A program made the translations under genes and the position numbers. Positions 26,050-35,001 of a stretch of DNA of 64,000 nt are shown in pieces. Position 1 is the first letter of the stretch; the number at the start of each line of letters is the position of its first letter. The DNA comes from Candidatus Poribacteria bacterium. GTDB lineage: Bacteria; Poribacteria; WGA-4E; WGA-3G. The stretch is taken from positions 174,337-238,336 of the forward strand of contig JAPOZO010000052.1 in assembly GCA_026706025.1 (NCBI GenBank), given 5' to 3'. The notes beneath the pieces were generated by a model. The model saw only the letters and a list, made by a program, of their open reading frames with translations. It searched no databases and was not told the DNA's origin.

Positions 26050-26724
26050 TCAAAAGATTGAACCGATCCAATCGTTTATTAGGAAATCGACCCGTTGAAT
26101 GAGCAAAGCGACACGTCCCATAACCGTGTTACCGAACGCTGAACCGAACCCTATCATGAGGAAGGCGATGCCGACCTTTGAAATCCATTTGAGGGGACCT
26201 CTGTGTTCTACGGAAAAGAAGAAATAAGTGAGAGTACAAATGACACCAATAACCATAAGAACTGCCTCAAAAATGCCCCAGCCAGAGAGAGTACCCGCAT
26301 GAACTGCTGCAAATGGTTCAACTGTTCCGCGCGTCTGCTCGAAAATACTAGCTCTCAACACATTCGGTATTGAAAGACCTGCTCCAAACCCGATCAAGAT
26401 AGCAGTTGGGTATCGAATCAACCAAGTGTGGCGGGGAGACACCCCACTGAAGAATAGCAAACCGACTCCAATCGGAATCAGTTTCCACAATCCACTCCAG
26501 CCTGCTTCTCGAGGCACGCCTGGCCAAAACGGTTTCACTGCTGCCCAGAACGGCTCCCAAGCGAAAGGAATAAACCCTTGGTGAACGGATAGAACGATAC
26601 CGTAACCAACAGACATACCTACAAAGAGGTGTTCTGCAAAACGATAAAACGGGTTATCCTTATATAGGAAACTGTAGATACAAAGCGTCAGTAACGCTGC
26701 GATCCAGATACCAAAAATTTCCAT
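26050..26724 (-). CDS. Polytopic membrane protein of unknown function (operon gene 4)
   Basis: ATG 26724 with GGGAGGG upstream gives 224 residues; an earlier in-frame ATG at 26763 lies inside the preceding gene and is rejected. About six hydrophobic segments are visible (IFGIWIAALLTLCIYSFLY, LFVGMSVGYGIVLSV, LWKLIPIGVGLLFFSGV, TAILIGFGAGLSI, GIFEAVLMVIGVICTLTYFFF, ISKVGIAFLMIGFGSAFGNTVMGRVALL). A conserved-looking loop DNPFYRFAEHLFVG follows helix 1. I do not recognise a named family. It is the last of four tightly spaced genes and starts 4 bp after the upstream stop, so it is probably part of one membrane complex. Confidence 0.75.
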   Translation of the reverse strand: MEIFGIWIAALLTLCIYSFLYKDNPFYRFAEHLFVGMSVGYGIVLSVHQGFIPFAWEPFWAAVKPFWPGVPREAGWSGLWKLIPIGVGLLFFSGVSPRHTWLIRYPTAILIGFGAGLSIPNVLRASIFEQTRGTVEPFAAVHAGTLSGWGIFEAVLMVIGVICTLTYFFFSVEHRGPLKWISKVGIAFLMIGFGSAFGNTVMGRVALLIQRVDFLINDWIGSIF

Positions 26725-26728
26725 TAAT

Positions 26729-27544
26729 TTATCCCTCCCGTCGGCGTTGAATGAAGAATACAATGTTGCCGATAATGACTAATCCCAGAATTAATACATG
26801 CACTGGAGAAGCATTGTTTATCCCTTGTGTTCCCTTTTCTGGTACACCGATAAGTTTCTCATATTCGGAGGCTCCCAAATAGCCAGGCATTAATCCGACT
26901 AACTGATTGGTTTGAAGGTAAGGGTACATATTGGAAACAATAACGCCAGTAACCCCAGCGGCAATCTGTTGATTATATTTCACATTGACATAAGTGATCC
27001 AGAGATCAGTCGTACTACCAGACGCGAGGTCCAAGATGAGGTCAATTTGGTCATAATTGGTGATATCTTTCATCATTGAGATCTCTGTAAGGGGTGTGTT
27101 TGTATAATCTTTCTCAAAGACACTTCCAATGCTGATTCCCATCCGAAGCATAACCTGTTCGCCTCCAGGGCGAAATCCGAGGAAGACATAATCGTCGCCG
27201 TTGACTGCACCTGTCTCTTCTGCAACCTCCGTTATCAATGTATCGGCGAGGGTTGGCGCAAACGGATAAAGGGTCATCCCAATGACACGGACATTTTTAT
27301 CAAAGCAATGTCTTAGAACAGCTTTTGCCATAGGATTGAGTTCCGGTAAAGAGGAGGGACCATAATCGAAAGCAATCATGATAGTCGACCCAGCGGGAAG
27401 CGCGTCAATGTAATCGTAGATTTTCTGTGTCGGTTCGGAAACGTTGATTGGCAAATTGAGTGGTAAAAGCGTTGGAATGATAACCGCCAGTGCAACAAAA
27501 ATAAAAATAAGTCGTCGGTCGAGATTCATCAATTTACTGAGCAT
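26729..27544 (-). CDS. Membrane-anchored protein with Rossmann-like domain (operon gene 3)
   Basis: ATG 27544 has GGGGGAGAT 8 bp upstream, and it starts just 4 bp after the previous gene. The 271 residues begin with an anchor (LIFIFVALAVIIPTLLPL), continue with an alpha/beta domain of about 200 residues (GSTIMIAFDYGPSSLPELNPMAKAVLRH, VRVIGMTLYPF, YDQIDLILDLASGSTTDLWITYV, GVTGVIVSNMYPYL), and end in one membrane helix (PVHVLILGLVIIGNIVFF) with RRRE behind it. The anchor orientation suggests the domain lies outside the cytoplasm. I recognise no family; the alternating strands and helices resemble a substrate-binding or Rossmann-type fold but no ligand motif is visible. Confidence 0.75.
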   Translation of the reverse strand: MLSKLMNLDRRLIFIFVALAVIIPTLLPLNLPINVSEPTQKIYDYIDALPAGSTIMIAFDYGPSSLPELNPMAKAVLRHCFDKNVRVIGMTLYPFAPTLADTLITEVAEETGAVNGDDYVFLGFRPGGEQVMLRMGISIGSVFEKDYTNTPLTEISMMKDITNYDQIDLILDLASGSTTDLWITYVNVKYNQQIAAGVTGVIVSNMYPYLQTNQLVGLMPGYLGASEYEKLIGVPEKGTQGINNASPVHVLILGLVIIGNIVFFIQRRREG

Positions 27545-27548
27545 TCTC

Positions 27549-28199
27549 TTAATCTCCCCCGCCTATGTAAGAGCGTTCGATCCCGAGTATAAGCCGAATA
27601 GCTTGTGAAATCACCCCTAAACTGACACCGAGGATAATCCCTCGCCTGGCAGAAAGATTCGGGTTTCCCAAAATCCATTGCCGAGCTTCTGAAGCACCGT
27701 TGTCCCATGGCAACCAGGATAGAACTGTATTCCAAATCAGATCACCAACAGGGACATTTCCGATTAACACAATCATTGCAGAAATTAAGAGTAATGAGGC
27801 TTCAAACGTCCGGGCGCGGAAGGCACGGAATGCTGCAGAAGCAATTAAAAAGGCAAGGAGCGAGAACATTGTCGCATCCAGAGGGACTTGAACGTTGTTG
27901 AATAACCACGCAAATGCTGGATGCTGCGGTCCAAATGGAAGCCCTATAACTACCATTGTCAGAAGTCCCGCAAAGACAACAAAACTGTATTGCCAATGCT
28001 CTGTGCGGCGGCGAATACGTATCACATGGGTTTGGACGAGCGTTATTGTTCCTACGGCAAGCGCAAAAGGCGACATAATTAGTGCCCAATAAACGACCTC
28101 ATCGTAAATCGATTGAGAGAACGAATGTGGGCTGAACTGCGTAAAACACATCACAACGCCGAAAAGAAAACAGAGCACTAAGGGGACTTGTCGTTTCAT
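27549..28199 (-). CDS. Polytopic membrane protein of unknown function (operon gene 2)
   Basis: ATG 28199 is chosen over ATG 28205 because GAGGAG lies 6 bp before it (the earlier ATG has no room). About six hydrophobic stretches are visible (VPLVLCFLFGVVMCFTQF, VYWALIMSPFALAVGTITLVQ, YSFVVFAGLLTMVVIGLPFG, DATMFSLLAFLIASAAFRAF, SLLLISAMIVLIGNVPVG and a last one near ARRGIILGVSLGVISQAIRLIL). It has no recognised family or enzymatic motif. It ends 4 bp before the next gene and is preceded by an FN3-domain membrane protein, so all four are one transcript. Confidence 0.72.
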   Translation of the reverse strand: MKRQVPLVLCFLFGVVMCFTQFSPHSFSQSIYDEVVYWALIMSPFALAVGTITLVQTHVIRIRRRTEHWQYSFVVFAGLLTMVVIGLPFGPQHPAFAWLFNNVQVPLDATMFSLLAFLIASAAFRAFRARTFEASLLLISAMIVLIGNVPVGDLIWNTVLSWLPWDNGASEARQWILGNPNLSARRGIILGVSLGVISQAIRLILGIERSYIGGGD

Positions 28200-28266
28200 A
28201 AACATCTCCTCAGTGTTACAGGCTTGAAGATTGCATATAGATGATGTTGAGCCTTCATGGTACCTC

Positions 28267-29415
28267 CTAATTGACTCGCTGTAAGAGCGTTGTTATCCAA
28301 GTAATACCGGATAGTTCAAGGATTACGCCGAGGGCGATAGCACCGAAGATGAGTACCTTTCCCCAATCTTGTCCTCGAAGACTTCCAAGGAGCATCGGTT
28401 CTTTCGAGAGGTAAGCACTTGCTGCGTAGAGTTCTTCACCAATTAGGGTGTAATCACAGGCAGCAATGAAGAAAGGAAGTTGGTGCTCAGAGTCTGTTCC
28501 CGCAATCTGTATAGCACCGATAGAATTTCCAGTTTCGGCGAGGATAAGCGATTCGGCAGCGAAAGAGCCTTGTAAAAATACTGTCGCTGGTTTCTCACGA
28601 ACCATGATACCATCAACACCCGCAGCATAAGCGAACTGGTCTTCCGTGAGAAAAAAGATATTCTCCTCGTTGTAAGCATCTGGATGGCCTTCCTCAAGGT
28701 ACGCAGTTTTCACCATCTCTCGCACAACGTTCATCACAATCGGGTCATTGCATGGCACACGTAGCGGGGTCTCATAGTCAGCAGTTCGCCGCGCGACTTG
28801 CGCTAAAATCGTCATACTGGCAACAGTCGCCACGCCACTGACACCACCTAATCCCAATACATACAGAATTGAACGCCCCATCTCCGTGGCTCTCCCGATG
28901 GCTTCATCTACTGCCTCAAGTCCAGGAATGCGACGGACAAATACCTCTTTGCCGCTTCGCGCATTATAGATATTCCAAACAATCGCTGCAGAAAAAAGAA
29001 GCATGGCGATAAACAGCGGGGTCTTTTCGGTATGAAACCATTCCCCTGTCCCTTTAACCGGGGCAGTCTGTTCAGAATCTACAGTCGCCTCTGTTTCGGA
29101 AATAACACGCACAATGTAGGTGTAAATGTTTCCTTTTTCAATAGCGGAATCGACATAAGTCGTTGTTCCAGCAGGCAACAGTTCACCGATTTCTTCAAGC
29201 TCGCCATCTGCTATCTGCCGTAGGATTTGATAGCCGCTGATGCCGGTATCCTCAGCTGCTGCATCCCACTTAATAGTAATGCTGGAGCCATCGTCGTTCG
29301 GCGTATCCACCGCCGTGACATTTGACGGTACGATAGGTTCCCCTTGGCTGAACGCAGTCTCGATGCTTAGGCATAAAACCAAGCAGATGGCTATCCATTG
29401 AATTGTTTTTATCAT
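28267..29415 (-). CDS. FN3-domain membrane protein, possible DUF6754-type (operon gene 1)
   Basis: A 382-residue protein with a signal peptide (residues 1-23, WIAICLVLCLSIETAFSQG) and a fibronectin type III domain at about 27-115 (PSNVTAVDTPNDDGSSITIKW, ISGYQILR, GNIYTYIVRVIS). A membrane helix follows (LFIAMLLFSAAIVWNIYNA), then a domain of about 200 residues (VFVRRIPGLEAVDEAIGRATEMGRSI, LRVPCNDPIVMNVVREMV, DQFAYAAGVDGIMV, ATVFLQGSFAAESLILAE) and a last helix (VLIFGAIALGVILELSG). It resembles proteins annotated as DUF6754, but I recall this only from memory. It leads the four-gene operon, with RBS GAGGAATATA. Confidence 0.75.
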   Translation of the reverse strand: MIKTIQWIAICLVLCLSIETAFSQGEPIVPSNVTAVDTPNDDGSSITIKWDAAAEDTGISGYQILRQIADGELEEIGELLPAGTTTYVDSAIEKGNIYTYIVRVISETEATVDSEQTAPVKGTGEWFHTEKTPLFIAMLLFSAAIVWNIYNARSGKEVFVRRIPGLEAVDEAIGRATEMGRSILYVLGLGGVSGVATVASMTILAQVARRTADYETPLRVPCNDPIVMNVVREMVKTAYLEEGHPDAYNEENIFFLTEDQFAYAAGVDGIMVREKPATVFLQGSFAAESLILAETGNSIGAIQIAGTDSEHQLPFFIAACDYTLIGEELYAASAYLSKEPMLLGSLRGQDWGKVLIFGAIALGVILELSGITWITTLLQRVN

Positions 29416-29565
29416 AAATGTTATATTCCTCGAGAGTGGTTATCAGTTTACTTCGCGGTGAGAATACGCTGCGCTTTCAGTTATCAGTTAAAGAATGCCT
29501 CGCAATGTGCTAACTGAGTACTGAAAGATTTTTCGCAGAAAAATCGTACTGAAAACTGACAACTA

Positions 29566-30654
29566 TTAAAAACATTGTGATATGGCTTCTAAAACGTGCT
29601 GATCGTCTACATCGTTTCGGATGACTACCTCCCCAATACGCGTCGGTAGAATGAGGCGGAGTTTACCACCGAGCGTCTTTTTGTCTAAATACATAGCATC
29701 ACATATTGCTTCTGGGGTCAGGTCGGGCGGGAACGTAAGCGGCAATTTCGCACGGTTTAAGAGCGTGCGTTGCCGTTGAAAATCGGTTTCAGAGAACATC
29801 CGCAAATTAACCGCCAATTGCGCAGCACAATTCATACCGATAGAGACGGCTTCGCCGTGACGGTATCTGTTGTAGTGCGTCAGTGTTTCAAGCGCGTGGC
29901 CAAACGTATGTCCATAGTTAAGCACCATCCGCAACCCGCTCTCTTTCTCATCTTTCGCGACGACTTCCGCTTTGTTGACGCACGCGCTTGCGATCATCTC
30001 AATAAGCGTTGTGTCTTCTAAATTTAGGATAGCGTCGAGTTTTTCCTCAACCATTTCAAACAACGGTTCATCGCGGATGACCCCCATTTTGATAACTTCA
30101 ATAAGTCCTGAACGAATATCGCGTTGTGGTAAGGTTCTGAGCGTATCTACGTCAATGAGTACCAATTTCGGTTGATGAAACGCGCCGATGAGGTTCTTGC
30201 CCTTCGGATGATTAATCGCTGTCTTGCCACCAACACTCGCATCAACTTGTGCCTGTAGCGTTGTTGGGATCTGAACGTAAGAGATACCACGCATATATAC
30301 CGCCGCTGCAAAACCGCCCAAATCACCGATGACACCGCCACCGAGCGCAATAAGTGTTGAACCACGGTCGAGTTGGTGTGCAATCAAACTATCCTGTATC
30401 CGAGAGAACTGTGCCAACGATTTGCTTTCTTCACCAGCAGGTGCCTCTATTGTGCTTACATCAAATCCCGCATTTTTAAGGCTTTGGTGAACAGCAGGCA
30501 TATATTGTGATTTAACAAATGAATCCGAAACGATAAGCACCTTTTGGGATTTGGTATGTGACGTAAGCAGTTCGCCAACCCGATTAAGAAGCGCGCCTCC
30601 GATAATGATCGGATAGCTATTATCCCCGAGTTCTACGCGTAAAGTTTTCGTCAT
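29566..30654 (-). CDS. aroB: 3-dehydroquinate synthase
   Basis: A 362-residue AroB of normal length. The NAD-binding motif GGGVIGDLGGFAAAVYMRG is present, followed by VDASVGGKTAINHPKGKNLIGAFHQP and the metal-binding residues in SGLIEVIKMGVI (Glu) and NYGHTFGHALET (His). The C-terminus is complete. It converts DAHP to 3-dehydroquinate in the shikimate pathway. Its start overlaps the aroK stop by 4 bases (ATGA), so the two are translationally coupled. Confidence 0.95.
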   Translation of the reverse strand: MTKTLRVELGDNSYPIIIGGALLNRVGELLTSHTKSQKVLIVSDSFVKSQYMPAVHQSLKNAGFDVSTIEAPAGEESKSLAQFSRIQDSLIAHQLDRGSTLIALGGGVIGDLGGFAAAVYMRGISYVQIPTTLQAQVDASVGGKTAINHPKGKNLIGAFHQPKLVLIDVDTLRTLPQRDIRSGLIEVIKMGVIRDEPLFEMVEEKLDAILNLEDTTLIEMIASACVNKAEVVAKDEKESGLRMVLNYGHTFGHALETLTHYNRYRHGEAVSIGMNCAAQLAVNLRMFSETDFQRQRTLLNRAKLPLTFPPDLTPEAICDAMYLDKKTLGGKLRLILPTRIGEVVIRNDVDDQHVLEAISQCF

Positions 30655-31193
30655 TTTGAGGTCCTGACACTTTGTGCAAATACCCGTTTGATATATCCCA
30701 TAATTTCTCCGAAGGAGCGGCCTGTTGTTTCCACCATATAATCGGCTGTTGCATAATAGGGGTGCCGTTCTTCGAGCATAGTTCTAATCTTCGTGAGCGC
30801 ATCGGGAGTTTGAAGCAGCGGCCGGTGTGACTGATGTCGAACCCGTTGATAGATTTCCTCTGCTGTCGCATTTAGACAGAAGACGATACCGTTACGTTTA
30901 AGTGCTACCATATTCGCTTCTTTTAGAACCACACCGCCGCCCGTAGAGATGACGTAACTATACAGATTTGACACTTTACGGACGGCTTCGCTTTCCAATT
31001 CTCGAAAAGCCGGTTCGCCATCTTCCGCGAAGATGTCACTGATACGTCGCCCACTATCGCGTTCAATGACATCGTCAGTATCCACATAGCGCATCCGGAG
31101 TTGCATGGAAAGCCGTCTACCTATAGAGGTTTTCCCGGTCCCCATAAAACCGACAAGCACAATGTTGGGTTTCCTTTTTTCCTGACGTTTCAC
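30651..31193 (-). CDS. aroK: Shikimate kinase
   Basis: GTG 31193, with GGTGGAG five bases upstream, gives 180 residues, the usual size; an upstream ATG at 31259 would add 22 unusual residues. Motifs: Walker A (GFMGTGKTSIG), DTDDVIERDSGRRISDIF for shikimate binding, STGGGVVL, and the lid region RPLLQ. It phosphorylates shikimate at position 3. The stop overlaps the aroB start, so this is an aroK-aroB operon typical of many bacteria. Confidence 0.93.
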   Translation of the reverse strand: MKRQEKRKPNIVLVGFMGTGKTSIGRRLSMQLRMRYVDTDDVIERDSGRRISDIFAEDGEPAFRELESEAVRKVSNLYSYVISTGGGVVLKEANMVALKRNGIVFCLNATAEEIYQRVRHQSHRPLLQTPDALTKIRTMLEERHPYYATADYMVETTGRSFGEIMGYIKRVFAQSVRTSK

Positions 31194-31330
31194 CGGTTCT
31201 CCACCTTTATTGCGACTGTTACCGTAACTCTGTTGGGGCGATTTAAAATCGGGTCCCATCCGTTACTGGGAAAGGATTTACTGACAACTGAAAACTATTA
31301 TACCGCTTTTAAAAAATATTGTAAAGGGTT

Positions 31331-31359
31331 TTGCATGAATTTTTGAGGTATGGTATAAT
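31331..31359 (+). promoter_or_regulatory. Sigma70-like promoter of the GNAT operon
   Basis: TTGCAT (31331-31336), 17-bp spacer, TATAAT (31354-31359); the -10 is perfect and the -35 matches in 4 of 6 positions. The start of the first GNAT gene follows 45 bp later, with AAAGGAG at about 31390. Confidence 0.6.
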
Positions 31360-31403
31360 TACGGCTAACTGGGAAGCCGATCACATCTAAAAGGAGAAAG
31401 CAG

Positions 31404-32000
31404 ATGCCACGACAACTTAGGATGGTACGTCCCAATTTGGAAGATTTACCGGCGTTAGAACTTCCGACAGACTACGGTATGCGCACTTATCAGAAAGGCG
31501 ATGAGGCACACTGGGCACGTATTATCAGTGATTCGTTTGGTGGCAGGGAGCGTACTGCACAGGACACGGAGAACGAGATTACGGGCAGAGATGTTTTTAT
31601 CCCCGAAGGTTTCTACTTCGCAACCCATCGAGGGGTTCCTGTCGGAACTGCTTGTGCCTGGCGGCAATCTGTAGATGAAAAAGATGTCGGATACGTACAC
31701 ATGGTAGGCGTTGTCGGTGAACACACCGGACACAAACTCGGAAAATGGGTTTCACTTGCTGTTCTCTCCTACTTTCGGGACAACGGGTTCAAATGTTCTA
31801 TGCTTGACACCGACGATTTTCGTATCCCTGCCATTAAAACCTATCTGAATTTAGGGTTCATACCCGTTTATGTTGAAAAAGGGCAACCAGAGCGATGGTC
31901 GGATATCTTTGAGAAATTGGGACTTCCGTCAATGTCAGCACAGATCCTAAACGCCAAAGAAACACTCCCTACAGAACTATGGACGAAGGTCTCACGGTAA
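31404..32000 (+). CDS. GNAT-family N-acetyltransferase (first of a pair)
   Basis: A 198-residue protein. An N-terminal extension of about 30 residues precedes the GNAT fold: YGMRTYQKGDEAHWARII, VGTACAWRQS, then the acetyl-CoA-binding stretch GEHTGHKLGKWVSLAVLSYF and SMLDTDDFRIPAIKTYLNLGFIPVY. The pattern fits acetylation of an amine or peptide, substrate unknown. AAAGGAG lies upstream, and a promoter is readable. The next gene is a paralogue 8 bp downstream, and a membrane glycosyltransferase follows. Confidence 0.88.
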   Translation: MPRQLRMVRPNLEDLPALELPTDYGMRTYQKGDEAHWARIISDSFGGRERTAQDTENEITGRDVFIPEGFYFATHRGVPVGTACAWRQSVDEKDVGYVHMVGVVGEHTGHKLGKWVSLAVLSYFRDNGFKCSMLDTDDFRIPAIKTYLNLGFIPVYVEKGQPERWSDIFEKLGLPSMSAQILNAKETLPTELWTKVSR

Positions 32001-32007
32001 AAATACA

Positions 32008-32541
32008 GTGGAAGATCAACTCAGAATGGTCCTGCACAGTTTAGAAAAACTACCGAGACTCCAGTGTCCTGATGGCTATTACATCCGAACCTATAAAAAA
32101 GGGGACGAAGCATATTGGGCACACATAATGGACAGGTCGTTTGTAGACCAAGGCAGAACTACCGAAGATACGTATGCTAATGTTATCAACCAACCTAACT
32201 TTGATCCGAACGGTCTCTGCTTTGTTATCCACAAGGACACACCTATCGGCACAGCATGCGCTTGGAATAGGCACCTCCGTGGTAAACCGATCGGTTACAT
32301 TGATATGCTCGCTGTGCTGCCAGAACACACTGGACATAAGCTCGGAAAGTGGCTAACAGTGTTTCTCCTTCACTATTTTAAAGCGCAGCACGTGTCGTCC
32401 GTGATGTTGGACACCGACGATTTTCGCCTACCCGCAATCAAAAATTATCTCAATCTCGGTTTTGTTCCAGTTTATGTCCGTGAAAACCATGTACTGCGTT
32501 GGCGGAATGTCTTTGAAAAACTGGAGTTTCTCCAAGCATGA
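32008..32541 (+). CDS. GNAT-family N-acetyltransferase (second of a pair)
   Basis: GTG 32008 gives 177 residues that align with the previous gene throughout (YIRTYKKGDEAYWAHIM, IGTACAWNRHL, EHTGHKLGKWLTVFLLHYF, VMLDTDDFRLPAIKNYLNLGFVPVY), so the two arose by duplication. The ribosome site is weak, suggesting coupling to the upstream gene 7 bp before. Its stop overlaps the following gene by 4 bases (ATGA), so all three form one operon. Confidence 0.85.
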   Translation: MEDQLRMVLHSLEKLPRLQCPDGYYIRTYKKGDEAYWAHIMDRSFVDQGRTTEDTYANVINQPNFDPNGLCFVIHKDTPIGTACAWNRHLRGKPIGYIDMLAVLPEHTGHKLGKWLTVFLLHYFKAQHVSSVMLDTDDFRLPAIKNYLNLGFVPVYVRENHVLRWRNVFEKLEFLQA

Positions 32542-34217
32542 GATGGCTTCTCGCGGTAAAAAACTGTTTTAGTTCACCCGACAACTTTGTTATAGCCGCG
32601 ATCCTCATCAGCGGTTTCGGTTTGCGGATCGTCGGTCTAAACGTTGGATTACCCGATACACCCGATCCACGTGAGGTGATTATTGCACAAGATGTGCTGA
32701 ACCTCATTCACTTCACAGCACCACCACAAACCTACAACTGGCCCGGAACGGCGTGGTTTTATATCGTTGCTGCGGTAGGCAAATTGCTCTCAATCGGCGG
32801 TTGGCATCTAACGGAAGCCCGCGTCATCCTATTGGCGCGCTGTATCAATACCCTCTTATCCGCTGCCACACTCTGGTTCACCTATTCTATTGGAAAACAC
32901 GCGGAGAACAGACGCGTGGGACAAATTGCCGCAGGGCTGCTTGCAGTCTCTATGTTGCATGCCACTAACGAATTGCGTTTCGCACTTGTTGACATTCCCG
33001 CAACCTTCTGCGTGACGCTTTTTCTCTGGCGTGTCGTGCGTGCGCGCGTTTCTTCAGCGATATTCACATTCCCGACGGCAGTGTGGCTCGGTATCATTGC
33101 TGGAGTCGGTTGCGCAGTCAAATTTACGACCATTTTCGCCTGTCTTTCCCTGTTTATTTTTATCCGGAGTGAGCATTTTTACAGAAGACTCGCAACAGTC
33201 ATTGGTATTTCAATCTTAACCTTTACGTTCCTCTGTCCTTATTGGCTCATCGATCTGATTTCGCCAACGTGGAATCTCTTCTTTGAGGATTTCTGGTATG
33301 AAACTACGCACTACCACCGAGGGCACTTCGGTCTCATTTCCACAGCAGAAGCGGGGTTGTTACAACGGTTTGTCTATCTATGGGTACTTTTGAAATGGGG
33401 GATGGGGTTGCCACTCGCACTCCTCGTCGCTTTTGGGACACTGCGTGCAATTATTTCGCTTAAGGGCAAAACTGGCGGTGCTCCTATATTGGAAACACTT
33501 CTACTTGCTTTTGTTATTCCGTATCTACTATTTATTGGGATACACAAGGTCAAGTTCATTCGTCATCTACTGATACTTTATCCTGCACTCATGGTCCTTG
33601 CTGCTATCGCAGTCGCACGCGTCCCGAGTGTTGTAGAGCGTCTTTCCAAGTTCGCATACAGCGGTTCGCCGCATCTTGTAGAAGAAAGACCCAGGAGGCA
33701 CAATATATTTGGAAAATGGGGATATGGTGTCGTGGTTGGTATCGTTGTGGCTTATTCGTTCGTTTATACTGCCGCTTTTGCCGCTGTGATGCTTGCACAA
33801 CCGACCCGAATTGCAGCATCCGAATGGATATCCGCGCATATTCCACCGGAGGAAGTTATTGTGAGTGCACCAGTAACCATATTCAACTGGCTTTTACCCG
33901 ATTTAGATTTAGAGGTGGTAGATCAAGAAGCAGAATGGGTACTTATCGTCATGCCGGACCTTGAGGTGTTCCAAAAATATCAACTGCATCCTCAAGGCTA
34001 TCAAGATGAAGATTGGTACCCGATTGGCGAGATTGAATTGGAAGAGACAGTGGCGTTCTATACGCGAATCTTGGCGGAAGACAGCCCGTATGAATTGCGC
34101 AAAACCTTCCGGTGTACACCAGAATTCCTTGGCATCCGAATATCCGATACCGGTGCCCCGTTCCCGATGCGTGCCCTCGCGCATCCTGAAATCTTGCTTT
34201 ATCGCCGTCGCCACTAA
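32538..34217 (+). CDS. GT39/ArnT-like polytopic glycosyltransferase
   Basis: A 559-residue membrane protein. The first helix is followed by GLNVGLPDTPDPREVIIAQDVL, resembling the acidic loop near the catalytic site of GT-C enzymes (GT39/ArnT). About ten hydrophobic segments are visible, followed by a soluble domain of about 130 residues (EWISAHIPPEEVIVSAP, then LRKTFRCTPEFLG). GT-C proteins move sugars from lipid-linked donors to proteins or lipids on the periplasmic side. It overlaps the GNAT gene by ATGA. The pairing of acetyltransferases with a glycosyltransferase suggests a surface-glycan modification. Confidence 0.78.
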   Translation: MRWLLAVKNCFSSPDNFVIAAILISGFGLRIVGLNVGLPDTPDPREVIIAQDVLNLIHFTAPPQTYNWPGTAWFYIVAAVGKLLSIGGWHLTEARVILLARCINTLLSAATLWFTYSIGKHAENRRVGQIAAGLLAVSMLHATNELRFALVDIPATFCVTLFLWRVVRARVSSAIFTFPTAVWLGIIAGVGCAVKFTTIFACLSLFIFIRSEHFYRRLATVIGISILTFTFLCPYWLIDLISPTWNLFFEDFWYETTHYHRGHFGLISTAEAGLLQRFVYLWVLLKWGMGLPLALLVAFGTLRAIISLKGKTGGAPILETLLLAFVIPYLLFIGIHKVKFIRHLLILYPALMVLAAIAVARVPSVVERLSKFAYSGSPHLVEERPRRHNIFGKWGYGVVVGIVVAYSFVYTAAFAAVMLAQPTRIAASEWISAHIPPEEVIVSAPVTIFNWLLPDLDLEVVDQEAEWVLIVMPDLEVFQKYQLHPQGYQDEDWYPIGEIELEETVAFYTRILAEDSPYELRKTFRCTPEFLGIRISDTGAPFPMRALAHPEILLYRRRH

Positions 34218-34264
34218 AGTGTAAGATTTCCAGTCCGAAAACTTTGATGTAATCTGTGCGACAT

Positions 34265-34915
34265 TTACATCAACGGTGGTTTGAAATATTTCTTCTGAAT
34301 AGGTACGATTGTTGATAGAATCTGATGAAGCACATCCGCTGCGACGTTATCAGCATCAATAATCCGAATGAGTTCTTGCGGATAGTGGTCAATCAGTGGT
34401 TCAGTTTCCCATTTGTATAGATCCCAGCGGTATCGAACGACGACTTCCTCGGAATCGTCAATCCGGTTTTCCTTCAGTGAGCGCCCGCGAATCCGCTTAA
34501 ACATCACCTCTCGGTCTTCGCAGACCATAAAGATGACTTTAAAGATCGTGGTATACGGTTTTATTAATGCAGCTTGTGTGATGTTCCGTGGAATGCCGTC
34601 GAGGATGAGCAGATCGCGTTCTGGCGTGTAAAGTCCATCACGCACCTTCGTCTCCATGTAGTCCTGCCAAATTTTGATTGTAATGTCGTCTGGGACTAAC
34701 TTACCGATGCCAGCGCATTGCTGGAAAATCTGCCCACATTTGGAATTGGTATCAAGTTCTCGGAACATATCCCCGCTGGAAACATGGAAGATACCCGGAA
34801 TTTGTGCCAGCATCTTGCCTTGTGTTCCCTTACCAACACCGGGGGGACCGACAAGCATCACTGCTTGATAGCGAAGTCCATCCGCCTCGTGTAGAGGGCT
34901 CTTATCCGTTGTCAT
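34265..34915 (-). CDS. Adenylate kinase-family nucleotide kinase
   Basis: ATG 34915 (MTTDKSPLHEADG) with AGAGGA upstream gives 216 residues; the in-frame ATG at 34981 lacks a site. Walker A is GPPGVGKGTQG, the NMP-binding part is FHVSSGDMFRELD, then LILDGIPRNITQA with the LID around RIRGRSLKENRIDD and the ending typical of AMP kinases. The LID has no zinc cysteines. It may be adenylate kinase proper, but the sequence LDGIPRN (instead of LDGFPR) marks it as a divergent member. It lies convergent with the glycosyltransferase gene. Confidence 0.82.
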   Translation of the reverse strand: MTTDKSPLHEADGLRYQAVMLVGPPGVGKGTQGKMLAQIPGIFHVSSGDMFRELDTNSKCGQIFQQCAGIGKLVPDDITIKIWQDYMETKVRDGLYTPERDLLILDGIPRNITQAALIKPYTTIFKVIFMVCEDREVMFKRIRGRSLKENRIDDSEEVVVRYRWDLYKWETEPLIDHYPQELIRIIDADNVAADVLHQILSTIVPIQKKYFKPPLM

Positions 34916-35001
34916 GTCTGTTTTTGTCCTCTGCCGCCTTATGACTCTCCGTTGAGTTGACGCGCTGTGCATACGTCGCAACGGCGCGTCTACAATAGAT
35001 A

